Source: Phaeosaccion multiseriatum (lineage: Eukaryota; Ochrophyta, other classes). From it: a stretch of DNA of 64,000 nt. The stretch lies in the NCBI GenBank assembly GCA_965112735.1, contig OZ218952.1:5146001-5210000 (forward strand), given 5' to 3'. This document shows positions 11,181-21,553 of this stretch, one piece after another (position 1 is the first letter of the stretch; each line of letters begins with the position of its first letter). The notes beneath the pieces were generated by a model. That model was given only the letters and a program-made list of their open reading frames with translations. It was not told the DNA's origin and ran no database searches. The translations under genes were made by a program, and so were the position numbers.

Positions 11181-13103
11181 ATGGGGGGCAATAGCGGCAG
11201 TAGTAGTGGAGGAGGCGAAGACATGGTCTGGGGCATAATTTCCACGGTAAGCAAAGGAAGGGGCTCCCTCACTCTCCTCTTCGTCAACAGCACACCCCAC
11301 AGTTGGCCATTCGATGGGAGCAAACTTGTGTGCACACATAAACCACCAAAAGCAGGATCAGGGGGGGAGCAGGACGAGGAGGAGCGTTCGGCTCTCTCAC
11401 TTTCCACAAACCCTTTTTTCTCAGCCGCCCTCCCTTTCTTCATTTCCTTCCCGCACCGTCGCTGTGCCTGTGCCGCAGTCATGCTGGGATACCCTCGTGG
11501 TTGAGCAGAACATCACCGATGCGCAGTGCCTGACGGCTCTCGCGGCGAAGGGCCTCGGGATGCTCATGATTGTAGGCAGCTTGGTCATCAAGGCACCCCA
11601 GGTCGGTGGTATGGAAGGGGGGGGGGGGAAATATGGCATATTGAGGCTTTGCGTGGCTTCCATCGCTCTTGCCATTCCTCGAAGCACAAGGGAGGTTCTG
11701 TAGGCTCCGCCGCCTCGACCTACTCCGAGCAGAAAATCTCTTACTTCCCCAGATCCACCCAACTGACACTACCGTCCGTACCACTGCTGCTGCTGCTGCT
11801 GCAACTGCTGCTGCTGCTGCTGCTCCTACTACTACGACTACTACTCCTGATACTACCGCCCCGCTCGTAGGTGGCGAAGATCGTTAGCAGCAAGAGCGTG
11901 GACGGGCTGAGCCCCATGTCATTCTACAGCGAGATGGTCATCTACATCACCATGGCCTGCTACCACCTCACCAGGGGAAGCCCCTTCAGGTTAGCGCACC
12001 CACGCAGGGGCCAGGGGCCAGTGCACCCCTCTTGCAAGGATATTCTGTGCTGCTGCTCTCGTGCTTGAGCGGAGAAGAGAGCGGATGCCCCTCCGGGCTC
12101 GGTCGTCGTCGCGCTCTTATCCTCTGCCTCACGCCCCTCCCCCCACCCCCTCCCCCCCTTTTTTTCGGCCTCTGAGCAGCGCGTACGGAGAGATCTTGAC
12201 CATCCTCGTGCAGAATGTGGCGCTGGTGGCTCTCTTGTGGAGGTACCAGGAGAAGGAGGAGAGGCCGTCGGTGGGGACGCGCGTGGGCATTTCCGCCGCT
12301 TTCGTCGCTCTGGTAGGTCGTCGCTTGCGTCGTTGTACGCATCTTTTCAGAGCATACACAACACGGTGGACCGCAGCTCCCTTGCCGCAAGCCAGCTTCA
12401 CTCACACCCCTCTGGACCGCTTGCCTCTTGTCTGCTGCCGTCCACAGGGAGCCCTGTGCCTGATGGTTCCGCCCGACTACCGCATATACCTTACGTATCT
12501 TATTATTCCCCTCATGGTGCTGTCCAAAGTGCCGCAGGTCAGTGGGGACGGGACAGAGGAGAGGACTTGAGGAGGGAAGGAGAGAGGGGAGGGGAGGGGA
12601 GGGGAGGGGAGAGGAGAGGAGAGACGAGGGGCGGGGAGAGAAGAGGGGAGAGGAGGGGAGAGGTGACGGGAGGGGCCCTCAACGCCGCGTACGCTCCTCA
12701 GCAACGACGAGCACAGTGCGCTCTCCATCTCTCTCGTGTGTGCGGTGGCGCTGTTGTTTGGCGAGGAGAGCCAGCCCCTGCCTCGGAGCTTACCGTACCC
12801 CTCCCCCCCCCCCCTACTCCCCCCTCCCTCTTCCCTCCCGCCCCTGCCCCGCCCCAGATATACAAAGTGTGGCGCGAGAAGCATACGGGCCAGCTCGCCT
12901 TCGTGACGTGCTTCCTCAACGCCGTGGGCACCTTGGTTCGCATTGTGACCACTGTCGTGGAGCTTGGCTGGGCGGAGAGCGGCGTGCTGTTGCAATACGC
13001 GCTGGGGGCTGCGCTGAACTTGGCGGTGATTGGGCAGATGCTGTGGTACTGGAGGAGAACCAACGAGTACGTCCAGAGGAAAGCAGCCAAGAAGGAACAG
13101 TAG
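11181..13103 (+). CDS. MPDU1: MPDU1-family PQ-loop protein (dolichol-sugar utilisation)
   Basis: Six exons: 11181-11246, 11479-11601, 11871-11989, 12180-12312, 12448-12537, 12858-13103 (TAG), giving 258 residues (human MPDU1 is about 247). Two PQ-loop segments are clear: GSLVIKAPQVAKIVSSKSVD with GLSPMSFYSEM, and LSKVPQIYKVWREKHTGQLA followed by FVTCFLNAVGTLVRI. About seven hydrophobic segments fit the ER membrane topology. The HTGQLA-x-VT-x-FL and RI-x-T signature is typical of MPDU1 rather than lysosomal PQ-loop transporters. Animal MPDU1 is required for use of mannose- and glucose-phosphate-dolichol in N-glycan and GPI assembly; the same role here is by homology. The C-terminus RKAAKKEQ could act as a dilysine-like ER signal. 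The ATG was chosen because it opens the phase-compatible first exon; its Gly/Ser-rich start is variable in the family. Confidence 0.9.
12538..12857 (+). repeat. GGGGA minisatellite opposite a C-rich tract in MPDU1 last intron
   Basis: GGGGA/GAGGA units at 12573-12672 fill the 5' half. The last 60 nt before the acceptor are almost all C and T. Confidence 0.85.
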
Positions 13104-13969
13104 GGGCGGTGTGCGCCAGACGCGCGGGCACGAGCAAGAGGGACGTGTGTTTATTTTTGCTGTACATACATGGGGTTTAAAGGGCGCCGGGGAGCAGGGG
13201 CGGACTCTACGGGCCACGACGGCGACGAGGCCTCAGAGATGTCGCATGCTGTGAGAGAGGCGTGCGTAGAGCTCAGTGCTTTGATGCCGTGGAGTGGGAG
13301 GCGGAGAAGGGAGGCGGAGGGGCAGCGGCTGGCACATCATCGCTTGCTCCTGCGCCACAGCGGAAGGCGGTCGGGAGGGAGGGAACCACAAGGGCTCACA
13401 AGCAGGCTCCTTGGCGCTCTGTTGAGAGCAAGTGTCACACCCTATGCCGTATTATACCGTGTCACACCAGATGCCGTGTGTGCTGGAACGGGGCGGGGGG
13501 AGAGGGGGGCGCGGCAAGGATCCATCCTCTCGGCCTCTCGCCCCGCCGGCCACACATGGAGGCACACTTGGAGGCTCACATGGAGGCACACATGGAGGCT
13601 CGGTGCTGCTGTGGGAGGGTCGGCGCTGCGTCTGCGTGAAGTGCCACGCCGGCTCGGAGCCCGCCACTGCCCTTCCTGGCTGCTCTGCCTTTCCTGTGGC
13701 TCTGACCACGGAGCGACGCGGAGGACCGCCAAGTGGGAACAAGGGCTCCACCACAAGCCACAAGCTCTCTCTCTCTGTAAATACTCAAACATGCTGCCAT
13801 ACGCTGCCATACGCTACCATACGCTTTATTTATGTACAAGGCCTCGGGGGTGGTGCGCCTCCACAGGCCCATACAGCCAATAGAACAATACACAGTGGGA
13901 GGAGTATGAAAAGAAATGAGAAATGACACGGCCAGGAAGAGACACACAAAGCCACCCCCCCCCTCTCTC
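13104..13969. other. Convergent intergenic region, MPDU1 and BUD23
   Basis: It holds the two facing 3' ends. A run of three to four GGAGGC(A/T)CACATG units lies at 13557-13602 and GCTGCCATACG-like units at 13794-13822. No gene found. Confidence 0.6.
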
Positions 13970-15463
13970 TCAAAACTTGTCCTTTCTTTTCCGAGCGGTG
14001 AACTTGGAGTCTGGCCGCACATCCTTGCCTTGCTTACGCTGCCTCTCCTTCTTGGCCACAACCCAGTCCTTGGTCTTGACCCCAGCCCGGCCTTTTCTCT
14101 TGGCACCCTTGCGCTGCGACCCCCCCCCACCGCCGCTGCTGCTGCCCCCCGCTCCACCCCGCTCCACCACTCCCACGGTGCCCCTCCCTCTGGCGCCCCC
14201 CTCGCCGCTGCTGAGGCCCGAGGGGGCCTTGTAACCGTGGTCAAAGCTCAGCACGAGGTAGTGCTTTTTGGCCTTGGACGAGTTGGGATAGTCCACCACT
14301 AGACCGCCAGCAAAGCCCGCCTGCGCCGCGCATGCAGATACCAGCATGGCTTGCTCGGGACTCTCTGTGGTGAGGGAGTAAAGCAGGGGGGGGGGGGGAG
14401 CGGCGGTCAAAGCTGCTGCTGGAGTCTCGTCGCTGGAGGGCGAGGAAAGGAGAGGCCGGAGGCCGGAGCAGAAGCGCACCAGGAATGCCAATGCTAGGAA
14501 GGGATGGATTGTAAGGGAGCCGCCTCCCCATTCGGACAAGACACATGGAGGCAAGGGTGTGAGTCCTCATGAAGGAAGGTGAAACGAGATGCCTCGGACG
14601 GCCCCTGGGAACAGCTAGACACAGAGAGGGCTTCGATGGGGAGGTAGTGTAACCCCCCCCCCCCTGCTGTGGGTGGAAACGTACCCGGGTAGAACTGAAG
14701 CGCTGCCCGTCCATTCCTCTTGAGGACTCCGTACAGACTGGCGAAGAAGCGATTGAGCCTCACCTTGGACACCTCGTCGGTCTTCTGCGAGTAGCACAGC
14801 CACTGCAGGGCGGACACGCTGATGCAGCCGTCGAAGGTGGCGGGCTGGAAGGGCAACCCGGTACCCATATCATGCTGCATCAGGTCACCTGCGGAGTAGC
14901 ATGGAGCGAGAAGCGGTTAGTAGTAGAGGCCAGGAAGAGGGCATAAGGGGGGGGGGCTTGCGACAGTACGAGGCAGAGCCTTCGTATAGAGCAGAACGAC
15001 ATGAAGGACAAAACTGCTCTCAGCCTCTCTGCGTCCGCGACAGACCTGCCGAATCCTCCACATCATTGGCCACATCCAGCATGTCCCTACTGATATCCAT
15101 GCCCAGCCATACGTGCCCAGCCTCCTCCAGGCAGGCACCGCTCAGCCCACTGCCGCACCCGACATCCAGCACATAGGCCGGCTGCCCCGCCTGAGGACGG
15201 AGGAGGAAGTGTGCAGCGCAGAGGGGACAGAGGCGTGGCTTCAGCTGTGGAATGACGAGACACAGGACTGCAACGGAGCTGCAGGCACTCACGGGAAGGG
15301 CCAGCAGCTCTATGCATCGCTCCGTAATCTCCCTCTGGATGTTGACCATCCGGCTACTGCTGTGGTACTTCCTTGCCTCCGACTCATTGTAGAAGAGCTC
15401 TGGAGGCCGCTGGAGCTCCGGGCGGCTCATGGCGTTGGTTTTCTTTCTTTTAGCTGCGCCCAC
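13970..15463 (-). CDS. BUD23: 18S rRNA (guanine-N7)-methyltransferase, BUD23/WBSCR22 family
   Basis: Antisense exons 15463-15293, 15190-15046, 14888-14685 and 14364-13970 (stop) join to 304 residues (human about 281). Family landmarks appear in order: [15 protein letters not shown] at the N-terminus, SAM-binding motif [60 protein letters not shown], then [20 protein letters not shown]. The tail is long and Lys/Arg-rich, as in the family, with a Gly/Ser-rich insert. BUD23 methylates a guanine of 18S rRNA, acts with TRMT112, and is needed for 40S export. The start used adds 11 basic residues before a second Met at 15430-15428; that second Met matches the usual MSRPE start, so translation could begin there. 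Confidence 0.95.
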
Positions 15464-15607
15464 CCGATCCCCACCTCCAAGCCAGTAAGTCAGTAGGTGC
15501 CTTGAGCTGCCATCGGCAGTTCAGCCTCATAGCTCTAAACGTCGTCTCCAGAGCCAGGAGCGCAGAGGTAGAGAGCGGCACAGTAGGCGAAGATCGGCCG
15601 TGCAGCA
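15464..15607. promoter_or_regulatory. 144-bp divergent promoter region
   Basis: It lies between the BUD23 ATG (antisense) and the ATG of the armadillo-like gene (sense). The spacing implies overlapping or bidirectional promoters. No TATA-like motif is visible. Confidence 0.45.
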
Positions 15608-17132
15608 ATGCATACCGCTGCAGACGACGACATCAGGAGCTGCAGTGTGAAAGCAGATGGCATCTATTGGAACGCCATCGAGGAGGGCCTCCGCGAGGCC
15701 CGAGAAGTGCGGCGCAAGCGGGTGGAGCACATGGTGGAGCAGCAGGACCAGCAGAGAAAGGGGTGAGTGGATAGCCTAGCGGCGAGCGCGACGTGGCTGT
15801 GAAAGACAGGGTCGCTCCCGATTAGCTCCTTGAGGAGGTGACTGGCCTTTGCAATACCACCCCTGCTGAAAACCTTCTCCATCCCCTTCCCACGCTGCTG
15901 TCGCTCCACGCGTGTCTATGCACCAGAGTCCGCAGCGCGGGGGCGACGGCTCGGGTGGAGACTGCCGAGATTCTCCGGGTGGAGTTGCAGGAGTTCCATG
16001 AAATGGTACGCAGGCAGGAGATGGCCGAGCAGGACAGCTTCGAGTCGAGGGTCAAGGTGAGAGGGGTGCTGCGCTTTCGGCGAAAGGTGCCTGGTGACTG
16101 GCGCCCCTAATCCCCCCCCTCCCCTCTCTCTCTCTGTCCTGTCTTCGTTCTCGGTAGGTCGGACTGCTCTCTCGGAGCATCGGCCAGGCCGAGCTGACCT
16201 TCTTTCGGAACCGCTTCCGTCATACACATAACTCCTTCCATGTGCTGCAGCGCGCAGAGATGAACGAGATCCTCAGCGCTCAGCCCACGCGCATCCTGGC
16301 GCTGATCCGCTCTCACATTGTCAACAGACGCAAGACGCGCTGGATGGCACACGAACAGCCCACAGAGCCCAACGTGTGCCTCATGGAGGAGACGCTGGGC
16401 AGTTTAGCGCGTCTCACCTTCAAGAACAAGGACAAGTGCGACGCCGTGTGGCCCCTAGAGGACGGCCTCCGGGCGGTGCTGGAGGGCATGGCCATGTACA
16501 GCCACTGGCCCTTCGTGTTGGAGAATGGGCTGGTGCTGCTGCACAACTTGTGCGTTGCCACTCCGCCCGCCGTAGAGCGCCTCCTCAGGCTCGGCGCTCT
16601 CGAGCAGGTTGTCGAGGTGCTGAGGAGCTTGGAGAAGCTGCCCAACAGGGAGGGACAGTTGCGGGACACGCAGCAGAGGCGGCTATGGCAGCAACGACAG
16701 GCCCGACTGCACATGGAGGGCGAAGACGAGAGCGGCGCGGCCCAGGAGTGGCAAGCGGCCGGGCAGGAGGCTGATGAACGGCCCACGCCGGATGAGCCTC
16801 GACCGAGGACCAACGCCCCGTCGGGAGGTGTGCACCCTGAGACAACCCTGGACGTCAAGTACGCCACGGGGCTGTACGTGTCCACCTGCAGGGTCCTGGC
16901 AGCGCTGTGCTCGCAGTCTCGCTCGGCCCGCTCGTCGGCCGTCCGCCTGGGCGCCATACCCTCTCTGTGCGCGCTGCTGCAGAGCTGGCCGCGGCCACAG
17001 GAGTCTCTACTGGTGGCGGCGGGGAGGGCCATTTGCGCGCTGCTGGCGGGCGTGGAGGAGCACAAGGCGCGCCTCGACGATGGCCTCGGCGGACACGCCG
17101 TCACGCACTTCCTCGGAGTCATCAAGTGCTTC

Positions 17133-17194
<62 letters not shown>

Positions 17195-18179
17195 CCATCG
17201 GGTTCTGCTGGCCCCAACAGGAAGGGGTCCAGGCCTGACTCTGCATGCACCTTCGTTTCTGTGCCCCTCCTCCCCCTCTGCAGCACACAGGGCAGCCCGT
17301 CCATCGTGTGTCGGCAGGGGGCCGCTGCAGTGGTGGCGCAGAGCTTCGATGTGCTGCGGCTTATGTTGACCCTCAATGAGGCAGAGACCATCCGAAGACC
17401 CTCAGGAGCGGCGGTGGCGGCGGCGGAAGACGCACCGGAGGGTAGCGGCGGCCCTGCGCTCCCCCCCACCCCAGCCACAGAAACCTCCGCCAACCTTAAC
17501 GCCGACAAGAAGGCCCCACATAAGGCCGCGACCAAGGCCCAAGGGGGGAGGGCCCAGGATGCAGATGCACACGCAAATGCAGGCGGGAGGCTTGCCCCAG
17601 CAGTCGAGACTGCGAGCGAGAGCCACCTACAGCGCAAGCAGCAGCAGCTGAGCCGCCGCCGGAGCTCTTTGATCCGCCACGAGCAGACGGTGGAGGAGCA
17701 GCTGCATGGGCTGGGCAGGCGTGGCGTGCGGCAGATGGTGGCGGCCGTACGCTTCCACATACACGACCCCGTTGTGTCAGTGGCGGGCTGCCAGGCGCTG
17801 TTTGCGTACCTGCGCTTGAGCCAGGAGGCGTCGGCGGAGAGCCGGGAGGCAATCTTTGGAGCGGCCGGGTCCATCCTCGCGGGGCGCGACGACCGCTCCA
17901 GCCTGCTGGTGGCGCGGCTGCTGCTGGACTGCATCGAGCTCGACATGAAGGTGGCGCCGGTGGTGTGGGTGTCTCTGGCGAGCCTGGCGTGTTTGCACGG
18001 CATGGACAAGTATGCCCTGCCCTTTGTCTTGAGGGCCAAAGGTACGTGGTTTGTCATGGTTCATCTCTAGGCGAGTGGGCCGCATGGGGGATTGCTAAAG
18101 AAGGACTAGGAGAGCGGGGTGCCTTTTCAATCTCCAGCTCGAACAGACGGCTCGGCCCCGCATAATCTCGGCCCCTCCC

Positions 18180-18276
<97 letters not shown>

Positions 18277-18558
18277 ACCTCTCTCTCTATAAATATCTCA
18301 CACTATCTCTCTCTCTCTGTCCCAGGCGGGAGCGGCATGCTGGTGCGTGTATTGCGCGACAATCTCCGCCACCCCGCGGTGCTGGAGCAAGCCTGCCGCT
18401 TGATCCAGCTCGTGAGCAGCACCAGCTTCGAGTGCAAAGCCGCCCTCTTCCAGATGAGCGCCGTGGAGGCCATCAACAAAGCCATGTTTCTGCACAGCAA
18501 GCACAGAGGCGTGCAGATACTCGGCCGCAGAGCCAAGGGCGTCTTCGCCGGCCTGTGA
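15608..18558 (+). CDS. Armadillo/HEAT-like repeat protein of unknown function
   Basis: Five exons: 15608-15762, 15927-16056, 16158-17134, 17284-18041, 18326-18558 (TGA), giving 750 residues. The N-terminal 110 residues are charged and helical. From about residue 130 the protein is made of amphipathic helix pairs typical of ARM/HEAT solenoids (LEETLGSLARLTFKN-like, VLENGLVLLHNLCVATPPAV, RLGAIPSLCALLQSW, LVAAGRAICALLAGVEEHKA; C-terminally LEQACRLIQLVSSTSFECKA). An Ala/Pro/Lys-rich low-complexity linker (about residues 460-540) splits the solenoid. No catalytic motif or named family is recognisable; a scaffold role is the most that can be inferred. The intron before the last exon carries a long CTGT repeat. 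The start follows from the first ATG in the phase-matching exon, 144 bp from BUD23. Confidence 0.7.
17135..17192 (+). repeat. TG microsatellite directly after a donor site
   Basis: A nearly pure TG tract begins at the splice donor of intron 3 of the armadillo-like gene. Confidence 0.9.
18176..18273 (+). repeat. CTGT tetranucleotide repeat in intron
   Basis: About 23 near-perfect CTGT units, upstream of the last exon of the armadillo-like gene. Confidence 0.95.
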
Positions 18559-19059
18559 GCCTCACTGGGCAAGGAACCGTGTGAGGTACGCACACACAGC
18601 GCTTTTGCTTGTTTACTTGTGGTGAAGTACAGCGACCCTGGGGCTGCAGCTGGCCCAGCTCAGCACTTTCTTCCCTTCTCGGTATGGCGATCATGTGAAG
18701 AAGTGCAGCGAATAGAAAGGGACGTGCTTGGGGGCATTCTCCTCCTGAGACCATCATCTTTGAATATTCCCGAGGGGTACCTCAGATGAAAGTGTGGTTC
18801 GGCACAGAGACTTGCGCGCGAGTACCATCTCTGCTCTCCTCTCACCTCTCCCTCTCGGAGGATGAAAAGGCCGCCAGAACGAACGAGGAGAAAGAGACGC
18901 AGCTACGTGCCCCTCTCTGGACGCGCCGCCATGTACCCTGCCCAGTCTTGCAGAGGGGTAGTGCGTAGGAGCGGCGGCAGTGCCTCTCGAGGGCTGAAAG
19001 GGGCCCAATGCTGGCGACGCAGTGAAGAGAGCTGGGCCGCAGCCTCGACCCCCTGACCT
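18559..19059. other. Intergenic region after the armadillo-like gene
   Basis: No feature supported. A 64-codon basic ORF (18862-19056) has no recognisable relatives and no codon-bias signal that persuaded me. Confidence 0.4.
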
Positions 19060-20521
19060 GTGAGTGCGTCACCTCGGCTGTGGGAGGAGAAGGTCATGTC
19101 GCTGAATGATGACCTTCTTTTACAGCCAGCTGTGTACTCGGGCAGGAGGAGGAGGAAGAGGAGGAAAAGGAGGAAGAGAGGTAGTGGCAGGAGTGGCGCT
19201 CTATCAAGTGCCATCCGCGACGTGCTCATGCGGGGCAAAGAGGCCTTCGCCGCAGAGGCGTGCGCTGCCTGACATGCTGCAGAGGCTGCTGGGCTGAAGG
19301 GACGGCAGCACATGAAAATTTCGGCACGCTTGGAAGGAAGTACTGCATGCTCGGTCTATCCTTCGTCGCAGGTGAGGGAGATGTGGGGAGGGTGGATGGA
19401 AGGGAGAATGGGCCCAGCGAGAAATCCAACAACAGCTCGACACGGTGCAGGCGGAGCAGCGAGAACGACGCCATGTGCGTGCCCGGACCCAATCAGAGAG
19501 AGCGCACGAGTAGCTAGGGCTGTGGAGTAGGGACGGGACCGCGCGGGAGAGCTGTTTGCTCAGCAGTCGCGGCGTCATTGCGCAGACGGTGCGGGAGGCG
19601 AGGACCGTGCTGGTGGGCATCTTGGGCGGACGGCGCCTCGGTGGGCTCTGCAGGGGGGGCTGACACCGCTTCGGGCGGTGCCGCTGGCACCACGTCTGTT
19701 CTCTTTCTCGGAGTCGGCGGCAGCCAAAGGTAGGGGGAGGCGGGAGGCAGCGCTCATCGTGGATTGGTTGGCCGTGCCTTTCAACGATATGGTGCTCCTG
19801 CGCTCCTGCGCAAGGCGAGGCCTCAGGGGTGTGCGTAGCCATCCGTGCGGAGGGAGCGGGACCGCCTCAAGCAAGTCTCGCTCTCGCACACTCACTCACG
19901 CGCTGTGACACTCGTCGACCCTCGGCATTCCGAAGGAGAAGGAGCTGAGAGGTGAGCTTGCTTGAGATGTTGACCTGCGCCGCTGCACTCCGAGCACGAG
20001 GGACCAAGGGCCGTGTCCGCTTCGAGCAGCCCGGGATGCAAGTCTTTGAGTCGCCGTGCCTCACGCCCCCTCCCTCCTCCCTCCTTCCCCCACCAATAGA
20101 TCAAGATAGAAGCCTGCCCGAAGAGGGCGCGGAGCTGGCAGGTGCTGGCTACCAAGGCCGAGCAGCGCGACAAGGCGGACGAGCTCGACAGCCTCGGGGC
20201 TCGGGGCGGAGGCGCAGTATATATGAATACGACGAGCGGGGCGGCAGGTTCTTCACCTCCATTGCGTACCTGCAGCGGGACGACGAGGAATACCGCCACA
20301 GAAGGCACTTGATGGCGGAGGGGGGCAGGAGGAACGAGGGGGCTGCCGAGGTGGTACAAATGTTACAGAGAGTGAGGGGAGGGAGAGAGAGGAAGACAAA
20401 GGGAGATGTGTCATTTCTTGAAGATTTTCGCAAACTAATTTGGGAACCAGGATCCTCCCGGAAACATAGAAAGAAGTCGCGTGTTACGGACACAGCCAGA
20501 ATCGAGTCTTTTACAAGGTAA
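19060..20521 (+). other. Unresolved multi-exon or decaying protein-coding locus
   Basis: Several short stretches read like protein with strong G/C third positions but do not join into one model. They are SSAIRDVLMRGKEAFAAEAC (about 19202-19267), ENFGTLGRKYCMLGLSFVA (about 19314-19370, then a GT donor), GVIAQTVREARTVLVGILGG (about 19571-19630), ALIVDWLAVPFNDMVLLRSC (about 19752-19811) and the 20100-20521 segment. In the last, an acceptor after TTCCCCCACCAATAG opens frame ATC-AAG-ATA, giving VLATKAEQRDKADELDSLGA. Downstream of the TATATAT at 20218-20224 the better frame is the next one (IYEYDERGGRFFTSIAYLQR). A 2-bp TA slip there could explain the switch; so could one continuous Arg/Gly-rich frame. 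It may be a gene I failed to model, a pseudogene or a sequencing error. No family recognised. Confidence 0.3.
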
Positions 20522-21553
20522 CAGTAATCCTCACCTCCCAACCGTTTTAGAGACACCCCCCCCTTCCACCCAAACTACTGTTTAGCGAGTTTTGCACACG
20601 CATCGTGTTGCCTTCGTTGCCTTCTGACTCCTGCGACCTCTGAACCTCTATCAAGTTCAGTTCGATGGCCCAAGAGCGGGTGGAACCCTACAATGAAACT
20701 CGTAACTTGCGTTGTCCCAGCAAGGCTGGACTTTTAAAAAAAGAAAACGACTGTCGTTTTCTTACTGTAAGTACCCTCGACACTACAAAATGAAAACTGA
20801 AAAAAGATATGAGAAACCCCCCATTCGCATTTTTTTCGTGTTGTGAGCCCTTGGTGAGAATCTTTTCTGATAATTCTTTTCTACGCCTAGCTTTGCTTAG
20901 GCACTACGCCGCCTACTCCATCACAAGTCCCGCAGCAGCACCTCAACAAGGGGCAGCAGGGGCAGGAGCAGGAGGGAGGTGCCACAGCAGTAGCAGCCAG
21001 CTGTAGGCCTTACTAGTGGAGCGAGCGAGGAGAAGAGGAGCGAGGGAAGAGGAAATTATTGGGGGGGGGGGGTTGCGCCACTTTCAGCCCCGGCCGCAGC
21101 CCAGCAGCACAATTCAGGGCAGCGAGAAGGGAAGTGCTCCTTGAGCTAGCTACAGCAGCCAGTCCGAGCGAAGACCCGGCCGACGAGGCAGGTGGTCAGG
21201 ACGAGGAGCGGCCAGCGGCCAGCCAGCGACCGAGCGAGCCAAGCAACAAGGAGCCAAGCAACAACAAGCAAAAGCAGGAGAAAGGACAGCGGCGGTCGCT
21301 CGGTGCACAGAGGAACATTGGGGTAGTTGAGGGGACCTCCGAGTCCTCAACTTAGCTACTCCTGCTGCATCATCCCCGCCCCCCCCCCGGCCTGGCCTGA
21401 CCTGACTGTCTGCCTGCCATCATCCCGGCCGTGGCTGGGCTGATGATTGCCCGGGCGATTGGCTGGCCCTGACATCACCCCCATTCTCTCCTCCTCGTCG
21501 CTCCACCACCCACACCAGTGCCACTCCTCCTCTCGCAGACGAACAGAAACAAG
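20522..21553. other. AT-richer intergenic region upstream of the giant gene
   Basis: No gene supported. AAGAAAACGA-CTG-TCGTTTTCTT (20741-20763) is a perfect 10-bp stem with a 3-nt loop. The local GC drop at 20640-20900 contrasts with the flanks. Promoter elements of the 21554 gene are probably here but not recognisable. Confidence 0.5.

Noticed and set aside
18862-19056. Small basic ORF as a gene.
   Set aside because: No homology recognised, no splice context, and an arginine-rich composition expected from GC-rich noncoding DNA.
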